Assembly (NCBI GenBank): GCA_011037195.1
Contig: JAAEAF010001551.1
Location: 1 to 64,000 of the forward strand
Direction of reading: 5' to 3'
DNA from: Triatoma infestans
Taxonomy: Eukaryota > Arthropoda > Insecta > Hemiptera > Reduviidae
Length of the DNA stretch: 64,000 bases
A program made the position numbers and the translations under genes. Below the pieces are notes generated by a model. It was not told where the DNA came from, did not search any database, and saw only the letters and a program-made list of their open reading frames with translations. Every line of letters starts with the position of its first letter. The stretch's first letter is position 1. Below, in pieces: positions 10,560 to 23,149 of the stretch.

Positions 10560-11750
10560 TCTCTGCGAAACCAACCATCCAAACTAATTATAAATTAGTT
10601 GTATAAAAATTCCAAGTTTGAAGAACAGTTTTCACAATTAGAATGTAATTATTGCAAAAAGGGAAGAAAGTCGTCGAGTTTATTAATCACTTGATCATTT
10701 GTTAGACATTAACAATGGAAATGATTGGTTATTATACAAACCTCTTTTTTCAGAGTATTTATTTTTACAATTTGGACAGATTATCCCAAAATTTAAGAAA
10801 AATAAAGTGTCAACAAATTTATTAAAAAAGTTGAAGAAAAAGTATTAGTAATCCATATTGTTGCCGTCTTAAATACCCAGTTTAAATTATCTGCAATAAA
10901 TATTTAAATTAACATATAAATTACCTGCTACGCGAATATTATATCAATCATTTTAGTGATATAAATTCCCTCCTACCAGATATGTTGAAATGAACATTTT
11001 TTTTTTTTTTTTGAATAATGAATAGAACCTAGGAGATCTAGTAAACAACTTAATCATAAAATTAAACCTAAACCACTAAATAATTAAATTATATAAAGTG
11101 TAAGAGCGTTTAAAATAATATTTTAATCTCAGTAAATAATTTAATTTTTATGCCATTCAATTTTTTTTTTTTTTTGTAGAATTTCACAACTACATGCTAT
11201 GTATGTAACAAGTAAAAATGATACAAATACATAAAATAAGATGTGATTGTCGTGAATGATGGATTATCCATTGATAACCAACACTAGTTGCCCAGGAGAA
11301 ACGAGACAACGTCACTTCAGTCGTCTTGAAGAATTATCTGGAAGTGAAGTTGAAGAGAGAATATGAAAAAGTGGATTAATTTGGAGGGAAAGGTAAGTAT
11401 GGAATTCGAGATATCTGGATTTTGCTAAAGTTATTTTCAATTTTCTAAAAATGGTTTTATCGATGTCTTGTAAACTGTGTATTGTTACTTTTTATCCAGT
11501 TTTTTTTTTTTTTTTTTCCCAGCTCCAGTAGCCCTGCAGCTGAGGAGTTTATTATTCTGCCTGTCCCCATCATGATTACAAGCATTTAACAATATATTCA
11601 AAATATTAATTTAACATTTATCATTATCAATATTATTTTTAAGTAATGTAAAGACAATAGCAATTTAGAGTTGTTTGCATAAACAAATATGAACAATTAA
11701 ATTAAAAATAAAAAAGACTAAGAAGTTATAATAATCAAAGAACTAGCAAA
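10560..11750. other. Non-coding AT-rich stretch
   Basis: A short Rep-A-like piece (ATTCCAAGTTTGAAGAA) is at 10608-10625. 11510-11590 holds a GC-richer segment that may be the 3' untranslated end of the LINE that follows on the minus strand. No host gene was seen. Confidence 0.5.
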
Positions 11751-11754
11751 CAAT

Positions 11755-12531
11755 TTATAATAAATTTAGGTCAATTTTGTTGATAAACACCATGAACTGT
11801 TTATTGAATTTTGAAACTAACAAACTCGGAGCTGCTGGCCATCCTTCTCCTTCCTGAATCACCTCCTTTATCAATTTCGCTCTACTTGCCTCAAAAAATG
11901 GGCAGTCGAAAATTATATGGTGCCACGTTTGGGCAACCAAACTATTACAAACACATCCAGGGCTGTTTTTTATTTTAAATCTAAATAAATATGATTTATT
12001 TCTCTGAGTTAGTTTGTAAGAGTGCTGCAATTCGATCTTGTTCCTCATTGCAACTGTTGGGAAGAAACTTTTAGTTACTTTGCCTTTGCAAGTATTTTGC
12101 CACTCATTTTCCCACATTTCTTGACTTTTCTTTGCAGCCTCTCTCTTCACATAACTAAGAGGAACCTTTGAATAGCAGATGGTCAGGTCAGGGTCTAAAG
12201 CCGCTTCTTTAGCTAAACTATCTGCTACTTCATTACCTACATTGCCAGCATGGGCCTTGACCCATTCCAGATTTATAATCCAATCCAATTCCATTCTCAA
12301 CCTTTTTAATTTTGATCTAATGAAATCAGCCATGGAGTTATGATTTCCATGATCATTTAATATAGCCAGAGATACCTCACTATCTGTATTTATCTCAGCA
12401 GTCCTTGTCTTTGGAAAACTAGACGTTATCATCTCTATCCATTCAATCGCCTTAAGGATGGCTAGGAGTTCGGCTTTATACTTTTTATCCAGTGTTAAAT
12501 TATATAAGTCCATAACTTTTATTTGAAACAT
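11755..12531 (-). pseudogene. LINE fragment: RNase H domain and C-terminal tail
   Basis: A 258-residue open frame contains an RNase H-like domain of an I/Jockey-type non-LTR retrotransposon. Visible landmarks in order: YKAELLAI (catalytic E), NTDSEVSLAIL (catalytic D), WVKAHAGNVGNEVADSLAKE (H and last D), then a C-terminal cysteine/histidine region with C-V-C and W-H-H-I-I-F-D-C-P. The first catalytic D strand is missing, because the element is truncated about at 12531. RNase H in these elements removes the RNA strand during reverse transcription. The first residues (MFQIKVMDLYNLT) do not look like RNase H and derive from a Rep-A-like sequence at the break. The frame is intact, which suggests a fairly young insertion, but it cannot be active as it stands. 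Confidence 0.85.
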
Positions 12532-12539
12532 TTTTCAAC

Positions 12540-13835
12540 TACTATTGGTAAATATTAATTATAATAATAAATTAAAGAAACAAACCATCAGCAAATTTCT
12601 CTTGCATGAAGAGCTAATAGGTGAAGTAGTTAGTATGCATTCTACTAGAGTGCCTCAGAGGTCTTGTTTTTTTCCTGAATCAATAAATAATATACCAATG
12701 TATTAAACTAAAGGATCAAATGGAAAATACATAAATTCATTATATTTATTTATTAACATTATAATATTTTATGTAATGAACATTAAAATGTCACTTACAC
12801 TCATTTTTACTACATACAATAATATTCTTTTCTTTCATTCCTGTTACAATTAATGAGTAGCTTATCCAGCGTAACTTGAATGCATTACATTATTGCCTAA
12901 CTACTCCTTTGATAAAAATGCTATATAAAATTTCTGTGGTACATAAAATACTAAGTTTCTGAGATTAAAAAATGTTAGCATTTCAGAATAATGGAACTTT
13001 TCTACATTTTTTAAAGTTTTCTTATGTAAACTTTTCTTCTTTTGGGGGGGGGGGATTATTTATTGTTATAATAATCTGTTTAGCCAGTGTATGTATTGAT
13101 TATTATCTAATTATTTTTGTATTTTATATTATTACATCTAAAGTTTGAAGATTACCTACAACATTGCATAGAGGCCGCAGACTTAATGGAACAGAATATT
13201 TGTCTTGGAGCCTGCAATCATTCATATTCCTAGATATTTAGAGAAATGAATATCTCTACCACTTCTTTAAAGGCCGTACTATTTATGGAAGTATTTATTA
13301 ATTTAATTTTTTCTTTCTTAACCTAGATAATTCATAATTTTGTATATTGAAAATGTTACATGTACACTGACAACAACAAAAATAATGATTAATAATATGA
13401 GTAATTCATTCATTGTTTTAAAAATGCTATCACTCTCTGCTATCAAAATCTTTGAGTTCGATCCCCAAAATATCCAACTTTTTTATTTATTTATATACAG
13501 TAGAAAAAAAATAACATACACAACTCGAAATGTTTACAATATTTCGTAACGATTTCAACGAGGAAACTACTCTTGAAAAAAAAATATGTTTAACAAAAAT
13601 CAACTTAAAAACAAATGTAAACTGCAGTTAATAATTTAGTAGTAAGATGGAAAAAAAAAAATTAAGCCTGGCAGGTTATTAGAAATATACAGTGCCAACG
13701 TACACAAATGACGTCAATTATCAACTAATGCAAAATATTTTGTAGTTGGTGAAACTGTGCAATAAATTGAAATGACAGATTAAAAGGAAGTACTCACTCC
13801 TGGTATCTATTTAAATTATTATTATTTTTTTTTTC
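12540..13835. other. AT-rich stretch without recognised genes
   Basis: Poly-G (13045-13053) and several poly-A/T tracts are present. The open frame at 13340-13546 has no recognisable features. Confidence 0.6.
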
Positions 13836-13839
13836 AAGT

Positions 13840-13975
13840 AAAAGTGATAGACTTACATATTGCAATTAGCATTCCAAATTTAAATAAAGTAGAGGTCTTT
13901 TTTTTTTTAAAAAAATTACGAAAAAAGTACGCATCCAATGAAGTGATCCTTTCTAAAGTACAATTAATGATAAAT
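13840..13975 (-). repeat. Rep-A fragment, minus orientation
   Basis: AAAAGTGATAGACTTACATA, GCATTCCAAATTTAAA and the downstream ATGAAGTGATCCTTTC follow the minus-strand Rep-A order with many changes. Confidence 0.45.
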
Positions 13976-14670
13976 CTTTATTTAAACCTGAAATTTATGC
14001 ACTAATTGTATAAAAATTATGTCAACTTACGTATAATTAAAATTCCATGGAAAAAGAGTTATTAAATTTTTATGAAAGACTGAAGAAGAATGATCAGCCA
14101 TTGCCATGATCCAGCAAATGAATCAGTTGGTGATCTTTATCAGGAAAGAAATCCGCAAGGCGTCTACTGGGTAGGATTCTCAAAAAGTATAAAGATGACT
14201 GTCACAGAGAGATCTGGATTCATTTCAGATTGTTTTAGTTTATTTACATAATATTCATTTACATGTCCATTTACTACCATAAGGAGAAGTTATTGCGTTG
14301 CTCTAAACTTTTGGGATTTCATCGCGATTTACTAATGCTACTTTCTTGCTTCCAGCACCTGATCCTAAAGCCTTCCAATCACTTACAGGCACACTTAAAA
14401 AAAAATAGAAATTTGGGCCAAAAAAGTGGGGAATTAATAATTAAAACTCAGAAATGTCAACAAATGAAATTACCAGTAGAACAAAAGCGACCAATATAAT
14501 GGGCTGCATAAGAAAATGCCGTTGTCTAAGTAATGCAATTCCATGGACTTTAAAACACACCCACTTAAATCTGATGTTTACAAACACGATATTATATTTC
14601 TGTACGATATTTAAAGTATTTCTGTACATATTATGTCCACTTCAAATAGTCAGTTCAATTTGTGAGCTTT
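13976..14670. other. Unclassified stretch upstream of the mariner relic
   Basis: No gene or repeat was recognised. 14090-14240 is slightly GC-richer. Confidence 0.5.
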
Positions 14671-14679
14671 TTTAGAAAA

Positions 14680-15705
14680 CCATTACTGTGTCTTGGAAAA
14701 AAGCAGTTTCAGCTGTTGAAGCTAAGCGTGCTCTAGTGAAAGGGAAGATTTCCTTGATCAGCGTATTGCCCAGCGTTGGTTTCAAAGAATATAATAGTGG
14801 TGATACGATCATAGAAAGAATGACAGCTTCAGGGCGGCCATCATGTGACGTTGATAAGGTTTTACAGGAAGTTGTGGAGTCAAATCCAACCACAAATACA
14901 CGTGGTGCAGAACTGACACTGTCTTAAAGACACTGTTAGCCACCACCATCTCCATATTATGGCTTAAGGTAAAAAGAAGATGTTGGATAGTGCCGCATGA
15001 ACTAACTCTTCAACAGGCTGTCAGGAGGATGGACACTTGCCAACTTATCTTTAAAAAAAATCAATCTAACATGCGTTTCTACAAAAGAATAGTGACATGT
15101 AATGAGAAGTGGATTTATTGGCGAAATCCTGAAACAGGTGGCAGTAGTTGGATGACGGTCAAACATCATTTCAGGTTGGTGCAGGGGAAGAAGTGGATGT
15201 TATGCGTTTTCAGAAACTATGAAAGAGTAATTCATCACGAATTTATTCATAAAGGACTTCCTATAAATTGCTAACCTTTACTGCTAACATCTAGTTAGAA
15301 ATGTACTCATCGGTGTTATTCATTTTTGGTCAATCGCAAACAAGTTTTTTCCAGCAAGATAACGCTCGGCCGCACTAAAGAACTTAAATGGCATTGAACT
15401 TCTTTTAGACCCACCCTTAGTCCAGTCTTAGCTCCAACCGACTTCTATTTGTTTCGGTCCATGGCATAGTTTTTTTGTGGGAGAAAATTTAATAACTTCA
15501 GAAATTGAAAATGGAGTACAGGAGTTTTTTTGATTCCAAACCTGTAATGAACGGTTTCAGCAAGGGTCCTACGGCTGACGTTAAGTTTACTTACAATCAA
15601 TAACAATGGGCAATATTTTGGATATTAATAAGAAAATTCATAAAAGGGAATGAAAAATTGACTTTTTATTGAAAAGCGGTAATATTTTTTATACACCCTA
15701 TTAAA
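14680..15705 (+). pseudogene. Mariner transposase pseudogene
   Basis: This is a broken mariner-family DNA transposon, read across frames. Landmarks in order: a DNA-binding region ending ASGRPSCDVDKVLQEVVESN (14820-14880), then VPHELT and RRMDTCQLIFKKN (14990-15055), RIVTCNEKWIYW (15088-15123), GKKWMLCVF and VIHHEF (15187-15243), FFQQDNARPH (15345-15375), and LAPTDFYLFRSMA (15428-15466). Normal mariners have a D,D34D catalytic triad. Here the first D is replaced by N (codon 15101-15103), the second D (15358-15360) and the third (15440-15442) remain, but they are only about 82 bases apart, so bases have been lost between them. Stops and frame changes interrupt the gene. The likely right end is near 15700 (TTTTTATACACCCTATTA). 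A matching left terminal repeat was not found. Confidence 0.85.
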
Positions 15706-16865
15706 TAACAGCAGATTTAAAATAATCTGGACTTACTACTAAATATTATATAGGTGGGGGATACATTAAACTGGATTTGCAATTTAGTGAGTGATTATTG
15801 AGGAGGTCACGAGGTCAATGGTGTATCTCCAGTCGCAATGGAAGTACCGACTGGTATATGGAGAGGGTAATAAAACGAGGGGATTTTGGTGGGTTGAGGA
15901 AGGATCATGGAAATTAGGACAACGAAGGGTGCATAATTGGATGCCTGGTGATCAGTCGAAGAGTTTTGAACTGGATAAGATAAGAACTGCTATGTTTGGT
16001 CGTACTAGAGAGATCTAGCATCCGAATCTCCAGAAAGGTTCTATGTTCGTATTGTTAATTAGCGAGATATGAATGTAGTCAAATGCCTCTTTCTTTGACT
16101 CTTTTGACTAGTGGCGGTCTCTCGCCTTTAGTGCAAGAAGGTAGGGTTCGATTATAGTGGGTAGTTCAAGCGGTGCTGACTCAACATCTATGAGAGGAAG
16201 TGGGGAGCTATAGTTTAGTAGCGGACCTAGAGTGGAAGCCAGTACTAAACAGGGTGGGAACCGTGACATGCATATAAGATCTTCATAAAAAATGGCTGTC
16301 TCTTGCCCAGGCTTTAGACCTTCATGCGACCAGAGTTTAGTAATAGTGGCAATTTGATTCAAGAAGAATGGAGGGAAATTTCAAGAACAACATCTGTCTG
16401 ACAGCTTGGAGTGGAAGTTTGTAATGTTCTTTTCAGACTTGAGAAGTCATTCCAGATTAGACTTTGCTTACTTTATTTTGTAATTAATGTCTTATAATGA
16501 AGGATCGAAAGAAGAGTAGCGCAAAAAAAAGTAAAATTGATGTTTTTGCTTTTTGATGGATTTACTGTTGTTCATCATCTCATTAACCAGTAGTGCACTG
16601 CGATCACATGGTAAATTAATTACGAAGATCTAAGTGAAATGTTATAGTGTTGCAGATTATATGTTTTACATATTTCTGGTTGAAGCAAATGATTCTTTAA
16701 TGAAATTGATTTTTACGAACATTATCTTCAATCTAAATACAAGTCAATTCTAAAGTATTGCTTAAAAATTGTTAGGGAAGGAATGTATTCATTTATGTAT
16801 TTTATATTTAGATAATATCATTGTAATCAAACAATTTTTCTTTCCCCCACTCACTAGTAGATCTT
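15706..16865. other. Unclassified stretch, possibly an old transposon
   Basis: 15790-16480 is less AT-rich than its flanks and has open frames on both strands (for example 15791-16015 plus), but I recognise no domain in any of them. 16480-16865 is plain AT-rich sequence. Confidence 0.4.
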
Positions 16866-16867
16866 TG

Positions 16868-17560
16868 TATTTTTACTTTCTCTTACTCCTAATAAGAGAA
16901 AGTATTGCATATTCGTGTCAGATTTTACGAAATTGAATTTTCACCTAAATTCATGATTTGAGGTGAGTACAAAAAAAAATATTTTGGGCAAATGGCCTTG
17001 TGTGTTTTTTTATTCCGTTTAGGTACTACCACCGCATATGACAAGAAGGGTTCGTGTATAATCCATCAACCAACCTGGTAGTGCGTCAAGAACCGAATTT
17101 ATTTATTTATTTTTTTTCCAGTTTTTCTTGATTTTTCTTTAAACTTCATATACTGTCTATACACATAAATAGATATCACTTTTATTTGAAACATTTATCT
17201 GGGAAAATTTATTGTTGGATAGTTCTGAGGGGGGAACAGTGGCGTTATGCTTTCCCCTAAAGTAAAACTTCAAGGCAGTGTATGGTTTTTATCATTTACA
17301 TAATATATATACATCACAAGCATTAATAGAATTCCAAATTTGAAGAAGGGGTTATTTTTATGTTATTGGCGCACTCTTCACTTACCTGTCTGCTTGGAAA
17401 AGTTGGTTAGTACTTTCCCTCCCACCCCCTGTATATTTATTTAGGACAAGTGAGAAAAATTTGAAGTTTAAAAACCAAATTGTCATTTTTATATAGAATT
17501 GTATTAACAGGAGTAAGATAAAGTCACAAGTATTTCACACCAGATTATTTTTTTTTCTTC
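16868..17560 (+). repeat. Rep-A copy, plus orientation
   Basis: It starts TACTTTCTCTTACTCCTAAT, passes the module (TTTTTCTTTAAACTTCATA, TCACTTTTATTTGAAACATT) and ends GTATTTCACACCAGATTATT. Confidence 0.8.
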
Positions 17561-18735
17561 AATGAGATAAATATATGTTTCCTAGGTAACGTTTCTATAC
17601 CCATGATCCAGTAAAGTTGCCAAAAAAAGATTCAAAGATATAAATTTACCTAAATCTAGGGCAGCAGACCAACAATCGTCTCTGTCACACATTTATCATG
17701 TTATTATAAATCTTTGTAAAAAAAAAAAACTAAAATATACTTTAAGAACAGAAAAATATATAATTATATCATTAAATAATAGATTCAAGCGATAAGTTTA
17801 AAAAATTGTTTGTTAATATTAATGGTGTAACCTCATGGTTCATAAATTCAAACCTTGCAGATTTATATTAATGATTTTTTTTGTTTAATTGTACAATTCT
17901 AAAAAAGCTGTTTTATATAATTTATTCTAGTCCAAGTTTTGTCCGAAGGTGTTTTTTTTTTTAAAAATAATTCTGAGGTCTGTAGGGGAAGGCCCCACCC
18001 GTTTTGAGAGGAGGCGAGGGATAAGCGCCTAGAACTGGATTGGTAATTAATATCACGAGACCGGAAGATATTAACTGTTCTGTGAAAAAAAATAAAATAA
18101 ATAAATAAAGAAAATATAAAAACTTTATATATATATGTGTGTCAGTAAAATGACAGCTGGGATGGTGAACTCCACCTCATGTTTCTCCGTTCGTCCTTGC
18201 AAAACCCTAGGAATATCAAATTGGCAATGATCCCTGGAATCTCATGGTCCGCTGTATACATATTACTGGCTACATTGCCAGTTAGTCCCTTACTAACGGA
18301 GACGCCCGAGTTACTTCTTCCATTTTTTTTTATATCTAATATAAATACTTAATTAGGAATGACTCACAGAACGTCATATAGTAGTGCAAATAGGTTAAAA
18401 ATAATTGTCATATATTTCATGACTTATTATGTTTTGAACAAAAAAAAATTCAATGTTAATAATTGTTTAACACGTTAAATAGAACATGTTTCCTAGTAAA
18501 ACTTGTGCCCATTTACCTTGGGCAATATTAAACCAATTGAAGGTTCAATTATACTCAGAGCAAAAGTTGCCAACATAAAATGCGCAAATAACAAAGTATT
18601 TTTATTATACAATGTCAATTTTTTTTTTTTATCCTTACTCCTGCAAAAAAAAATGCACGAACACCTGTTATAACCTACCTGCTTTTTAATAACCTACCTA
18701 TCTTATTTTTATTTACAAATTCAAATATGGGCCAG
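17561..18735. other. Non-coding stretch with SINE- or LINE-like tail
   Basis: 17970-18115 is GC-richer and ends in an A-rich (AAAT)n tail, like the 3' end of a retrotransposon. 18150-18320 is another unrecognised GC-richer block. No gene was recognised. Confidence 0.4.
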
Positions 18736-18739
18736 CTCA

Positions 18740-19420
18740 CTTAAGAGCTTTACATATCGGTAGTAAAATGTCGAAGATCTTGATATAATCTGGGATTCCA
18801 ATCTTCTATATGATGTAGCCTCATCTATATGATAATGTAACGCTGATGTTACTATATGAAGGGTTAAGAAGTAATTGTCAATTAGTTTAGTCATGTGTGT
18901 GTGAATGTCTGATATGCCAAGTTCTCTATGAATTTGTATGTTACTCGTAAACCAAGGAACGTTTAATGTAATTCGTAATACTTTGTATTGAAATGATTGT
19001 CTGTGATCGTTAGCGGTTATCGAAACTGGACAGACTTACCTCAGAAGAAGTCTGAATAGTGTTGTGTAACAGTATGTTTGGGTGGTGTGGCTATATTGCT
19101 AATTGGGTATAGCTGTTTCAGTAGGGTGTGTATGCTTGTTGCAGTTTAGTAAAGGATGTATAGTCTCCAGGTGAGTCTTATATCTAGGATAACGCAAAGA
19201 TAGGTGTACATCCCTTGTTGGTCTTTTTGTTTCCCGGGGAATTTGCTGATTCTTAATTGGCAGGCAGCAAAGATCTTCGTCCCGAAGTCTCTGAAGAGAG
19301 AAGATTTCTGCTTCCGTTTTTGAAGGATTTAACTTCGTTTCAATCTTTGGAACTAGTTTACAACCTATTGATGTGTTATAACCTATCTAAGATCCAAGAT
19401 TCTATTTTACAGCAACACAA
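18740..19420 (-). pseudogene. Jockey-type LINE fragment, reverse transcriptase C-terminal part
   Basis: Read on the minus strand in more than one frame: LVPKIETKLNPSKTEAEIFS and a following PIKNQQIPRE (19420-19230), then L-C-V-I-L-D-I-R-L-T-W (19190-19160), and further on FQYKVLRITLNVPWFTSNIQ with IHRELGI (19005-18910). These match the landmark order of Jockey-clade elements (NPxKTEA, YLGVxLDxRLTW, QxKxLRxIxNAPWxVxNxxIHxDL). Stop codons and frameshifts show it is dead. The catalytic part of the reverse transcriptase is missing. Confidence 0.7.
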
Positions 19421-19439
19421 TCTAGTGGTGCACTTGACA

Positions 19440-20100
19440 ATAATTTGACATTCATTTTAGCACTGTAAAACATAAGAGAATACTTATTGTAAATGATTAA
19501 TGTTAAAATAAAAGGAAGTAGGAAATATAGAAACAGTTATAAAGGTGAGTCATTCATTCGTCTGTTAAAATCTTGGAAACACTTAGTATACACCTTAAAA
19601 GTGTTTCTTATGTTGTAAGCCAGATGAATGTGTCATAGTAAATCAAAATAAATTGTCCAAATGCGCAAAATGATGAAACATTATATATCAATTATTACAA
19701 ACAGCGTTTTTATCATTTTTCAAAACATTCAGTAGTGAGAAAAAGTTGAGGAAAATTTCCATATTATATACAACTTTTACAAGATATAGAGAAAAATATT
19801 TTCTTTTTTTTTTTACAAAGATTTTATAATAGATTGAATCCTTTAGAATGAATTATTTTGAATCAAGAAATCAAAACCAAGCATTGAAGCTGAAAAAAAA
19901 ATGGTAAATTAACTACTTCATTAATTCAGATTAATTTTTTTCTGGTTAAGAGATATCCTTTGTATTCAACATAAACTATTGTTTTTTACTTTCTCCAACA
20001 GCTGTTAGAGGAAATATTTTTCTCTCACTTCAATTCATGCCAAAAACATAGGAATCATTCCACAGTTTGTTACTTTCCTTTACTGCTCCTAATTATTGCA
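19440..20100. other. AT-rich non-coding stretch
   Basis: No gene was seen. A Rep-A-like start (TTACTTTCCTTTACTGCTCC) lies at 20070-20090, cut by the fold-back element that follows. Confidence 0.5.
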
Positions 20101-20516
20101 TTATGTTATGAAGAAATTTGGTGAGGATCGTTCAAGAAAGAAACATTCAATTATGCCAACGTTTCGACAGAGTTTCCTGTCTTTATCAAGGCAATAATAT
20201 AAAGATAGTCGTGAAGATGTGGAGAAAGAATTTTTAAACATACACATTTGTTATATCGCAGAAACATAACAAAAACTGATTTATGACATTGAAAATGACA
20301 TTTATTTTCTTTTCTGTAGATGATTTAAGACAAGAATCTAGTAACTTTTAATTTTCTTTTTTTTTTAGGTTTCTGCGATTTTACAATTCTTTTTCCACAT
20401 CTTCATGACCATTGATATGTTATAGCGTTGATAAATACCGAAAACTCTGTCGAAACGGAGGCTTAATTGAATGTTTCTTTCTTGACCGATCCTCACAAAA
20501 TTTCTTCATAACATAA
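20101..20516 (+). mobile_element. FB-B snap-back element
   Basis: The ends are TTATGTTATGAAGAAATTTG and its counterpart AAATTTCTTCATAACATAA. The arms stay paired through AAGAAAGAAACATTCAATTA and across GACAGAGTTT/AAACTCTGTC, for about 170 bases. Each arm has a GTCGAAACG motif (read outward). There is no coding sequence. Confidence 0.8.
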
Positions 20517-20659
20517 TTCTTCAACGGTCATCAAATACTTTTATGTTATTACATTTTATGAGTCATTATAAACTAGATTGAACACCCACAAGAAATTCCT
20601 AGTTTTAAGAAACTCTGTTTTTTTCATTTTCTCTCTGTTTTTTTCAGCCATTCACTGTA

Positions 20660-21760
20660 GTTTTTTTTTTTTTTACTTTTACGACAGTGTCAGATTTTCA
20701 GAATTGAATATTCCTCGGAAATACACATTTTGAGGTCGTCCCATGAGTTTGAAAAAATATGGTTCTTAGGAATGGTGTGTGTGTGTGAAGAGAATATTTC
20801 AAAAACGAAAAATCGCTGATATTCTGATATCAGATTCTGATATTCTCAGCATTTGACACGAAGATTTCCATCAACCGGAAATGCAACTTTATTTGGTGTT
20901 ATTTCCTGTTTTCGCGACTTTTTTTTTTTTGAAAGATGGTTGCAACAGTTTTCTTTAAATTTGTATTTACACACATTACTTTTACTTGAAAAATTTTCCC
21001 AACGAAATTTATTTGGGGGAGGGGGGTTTCAGAGGGAATAGTAACGCTTTGGTTTCCTTTGAAATACCACTTCAGTGTAATGTATGGGTTCTACCATCCA
21101 TATAATATTGATTACTTTAGGTACACCAAGTTTGAATAAAATCGGTTAACCAGTTGTATGACTTGTTTCTGTGTACAAAATTGTTTGGGGAGGAAACGAC
21201 AGAAGTTTAACAATTATCTCTAAACTTAGTATGTGCTAACTGCACAAATAATTTTATCAGACATTATTTTTCCAAATAAAATTTGATTTTTAACAAGTTC
21301 TGCAAAAGTTGTGGCAATAATGTTCAAATGATATTTACTTTGTTGAATGGATTGTTGGCGCTGTCTGCCGGACAATAATACCATCACCTTTTTACACCAG
21401 CCTTGGTAGTAGTTGCCCCACATCAACTATGTTTAATGTTTAAATAAATGTGCAAAATTTGAAATATAAAGAAAATTTGTTATTTCATATTTATAAGCGT
21501 GTTAAGGGCAGTAATAGAGAAAGCAATGTACGTGTTTACACCAGAAATTTTGTCCACTTCTTCGCACTTTACTTGAAATAGTAGCGGCGATATTTTTTTT
21601 AACCTTGGAATTTTTATTACATATGCCAAAGATATTTACTTTTACTTGAAATATTTTGGGGTAGGGGAGGGAGAAATTAATTTTAGGGAGTATCAAGAAG
21701 CTATGACGTCGATAGGCTTCCCTCTAAAGTGGCATTTTGATTTATTTTGGATCCTCCTGT
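20660..21760 (+). repeat. Rep-A copy plus extra module
   Basis: It begins with a T-run and TACTTTTACGACAGTG, passes GGAAATACACATTTTGAGGT, a (GT)n tract near 20775, two or more internal modules, and an end landmark near 21540 (TTTACACCAGAAATTT). Another module continues to 21730. Confidence 0.75.
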
Positions 21761-21919
21761 GGGGGCCACCCAATGTGGCAATTAAATAAGTAGTAAATAC
21801 GCCAATTATCAATTAGAATTCTAAAATTGCATAACAACATATCATTTAAATGAATTTTGGAATTAGAATACATTTATATTATTAGGATATATATATATGC
21901 CACATATGCAATTGATACG

Positions 21920-22290
21920 TGGGTATTACGGTGGAGGATTAGCGAGCTTTGAAGGTATAGAAGAGGAAGTTCCTCAATAAGATTTATTGGCCAGTGAATG
22001 AACGGGATTATTGGTGGAGGAGTAAGGCGAATGCAGAGTTGAGTGACCAGTAACCAGAACTCGTGGCCTTTATTAAAAAAAAAAAAAAAGGATGTCTGAG
22101 GTGGTTGAGTCATGTGGAGCGCATGAGGCGGATTGCAAGGCATAGGAGAATGCTGTGATCGTGATCGTGGTGATCGACGTCTGCGAGGAAGCACTAGTTT
22201 AAGGTGGATCCACTTAGTCGAGACGGATTTGAGAAGTGGGGGGATGGCTAGATGGCCAGCGATTGTTTCAGGACTGTAGCACCCCGGTTG
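21920..22290 (+). pseudogene. LINE C-terminal fragment
   Basis: Read across two frames: WWRSKANAELSDQ (22012-22050), then CLRWLSHVERMRRIARHRR (22090-22145), a frame change, then LRWIHLVETDLRSGGMARWP (22197-22260) and a stop. These resemble the end of many non-LTR retrotransposon proteins (NxELY..., LRWxGHVxRM, GRPRLRWxDxVxxDL). An A-run of 12 bases sits inside it. Confidence 0.7.
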
Positions 22291-22434
22291 AAGGAAGGAT
22301 GGATATTAATAGTAATACGAAGATAGGAATATATATATATATTAATCACAAAATATTTAAATTGTATCCAACACAGTTTTTCCCATTTTAAGAACAGTTA
22401 ACCATAAGAATCATTTTCTCAACGTTTCTTTCCC

Positions 22435-22590
22435 AGGTTGAAATTCAGCATGCTGCCCTTAGTTATTCTCTTCCTAGGAGCCTCTACAACTCACTGTCCG
22501 GTGATGGGCAGTATTGCCTGTAGCTAGAGAACACTGCTTGGAGGCCGGCAGTGCACTGAAAAGGTTCCGAAAAGGCTTAATCTAAATAAA
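22435..22590 (+). repeat. SINE-A body, copy 2
   Basis: It starts near the B-box region (GGTTGAAATTCAGCATGCTG) and carries the shared body: CCGGTGATGGGCAGTATTGC, AGAGAACACTGCTTGGAGGC and GGCAGTGCACTGAAAAGG. Confidence 0.75.
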
Positions 22591-22599
22591 ATGAAACTT

Positions 22600-23149
22600 A
22601 GCAGCAGATAAAAAGGAATTTCATTTTTCTAGCAGTAATATGCGATTTTTATCCGGTTAAAAAAAAAATAAAAATTCAAACGGTCAAATGTATGAGTGTA
22701 GTCATGTAAAATATCCACCAGGAAAGGAAAATCCCCATAAATGGATGTGATAGGTGTATTCCAGTTTTGAAAATGATAATTAATAAGAAAATAAGCTAGG
22801 AAAAAATTTTTTTTATTTGGGTTTATATATATATACATGGAATCTACCTCAAGATTCCGTTGGAAATATTAACTTTCATTACAGGTGGCAATATAAGGTC
22901 AAGTATATTTAGTTTATCTTTTATGGTTCATCAGCCAATATATTATATATTATGAAATACTATAATTAATGGTACATAATTTTTGTTTTGTTTTTTTTTT
23001 TCTTAAAATTCTTTGCATTGATATGAATTTATTTCTTTAAGCTACTCGGGTCTTTCCGGATGTTACAAGAGAAAAAAATGAGGAAGAAGGAAAAAATCGT
23101 TGGACAAACTGATGATTACGTTTTGTTTTTTTTCTTCCATGGCATGATT
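22600..23149. other. AT-rich sequence downstream of the WD40 gene
   Basis: It is the 3' flank of the minus-strand gene, with several AT runs. Nothing else was recognised. Confidence 0.5.
23028..23033 (-). terminator. Possible polyadenylation signal of the WD40 gene
   Basis: Read on the minus strand this is AATAAA, about 115 bases after the TGA stop of the last WD40 exon. The position is normal for a short 3' UTR. The region is very AT-rich, so chance occurrence is possible. Confidence 0.35.

Noticed and set aside
14441..14629. Coding region upstream of the mariner relic
   Set aside because: Overlapping open frames on both strands with no motif; composition is as in the surrounding AT-rich DNA.
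21874..22194. Minus-strand frame of 106 codons
   Set aside because: It is the reverse of the plus-strand LINE tail, where the LRWxxHVERM-type motif is found.
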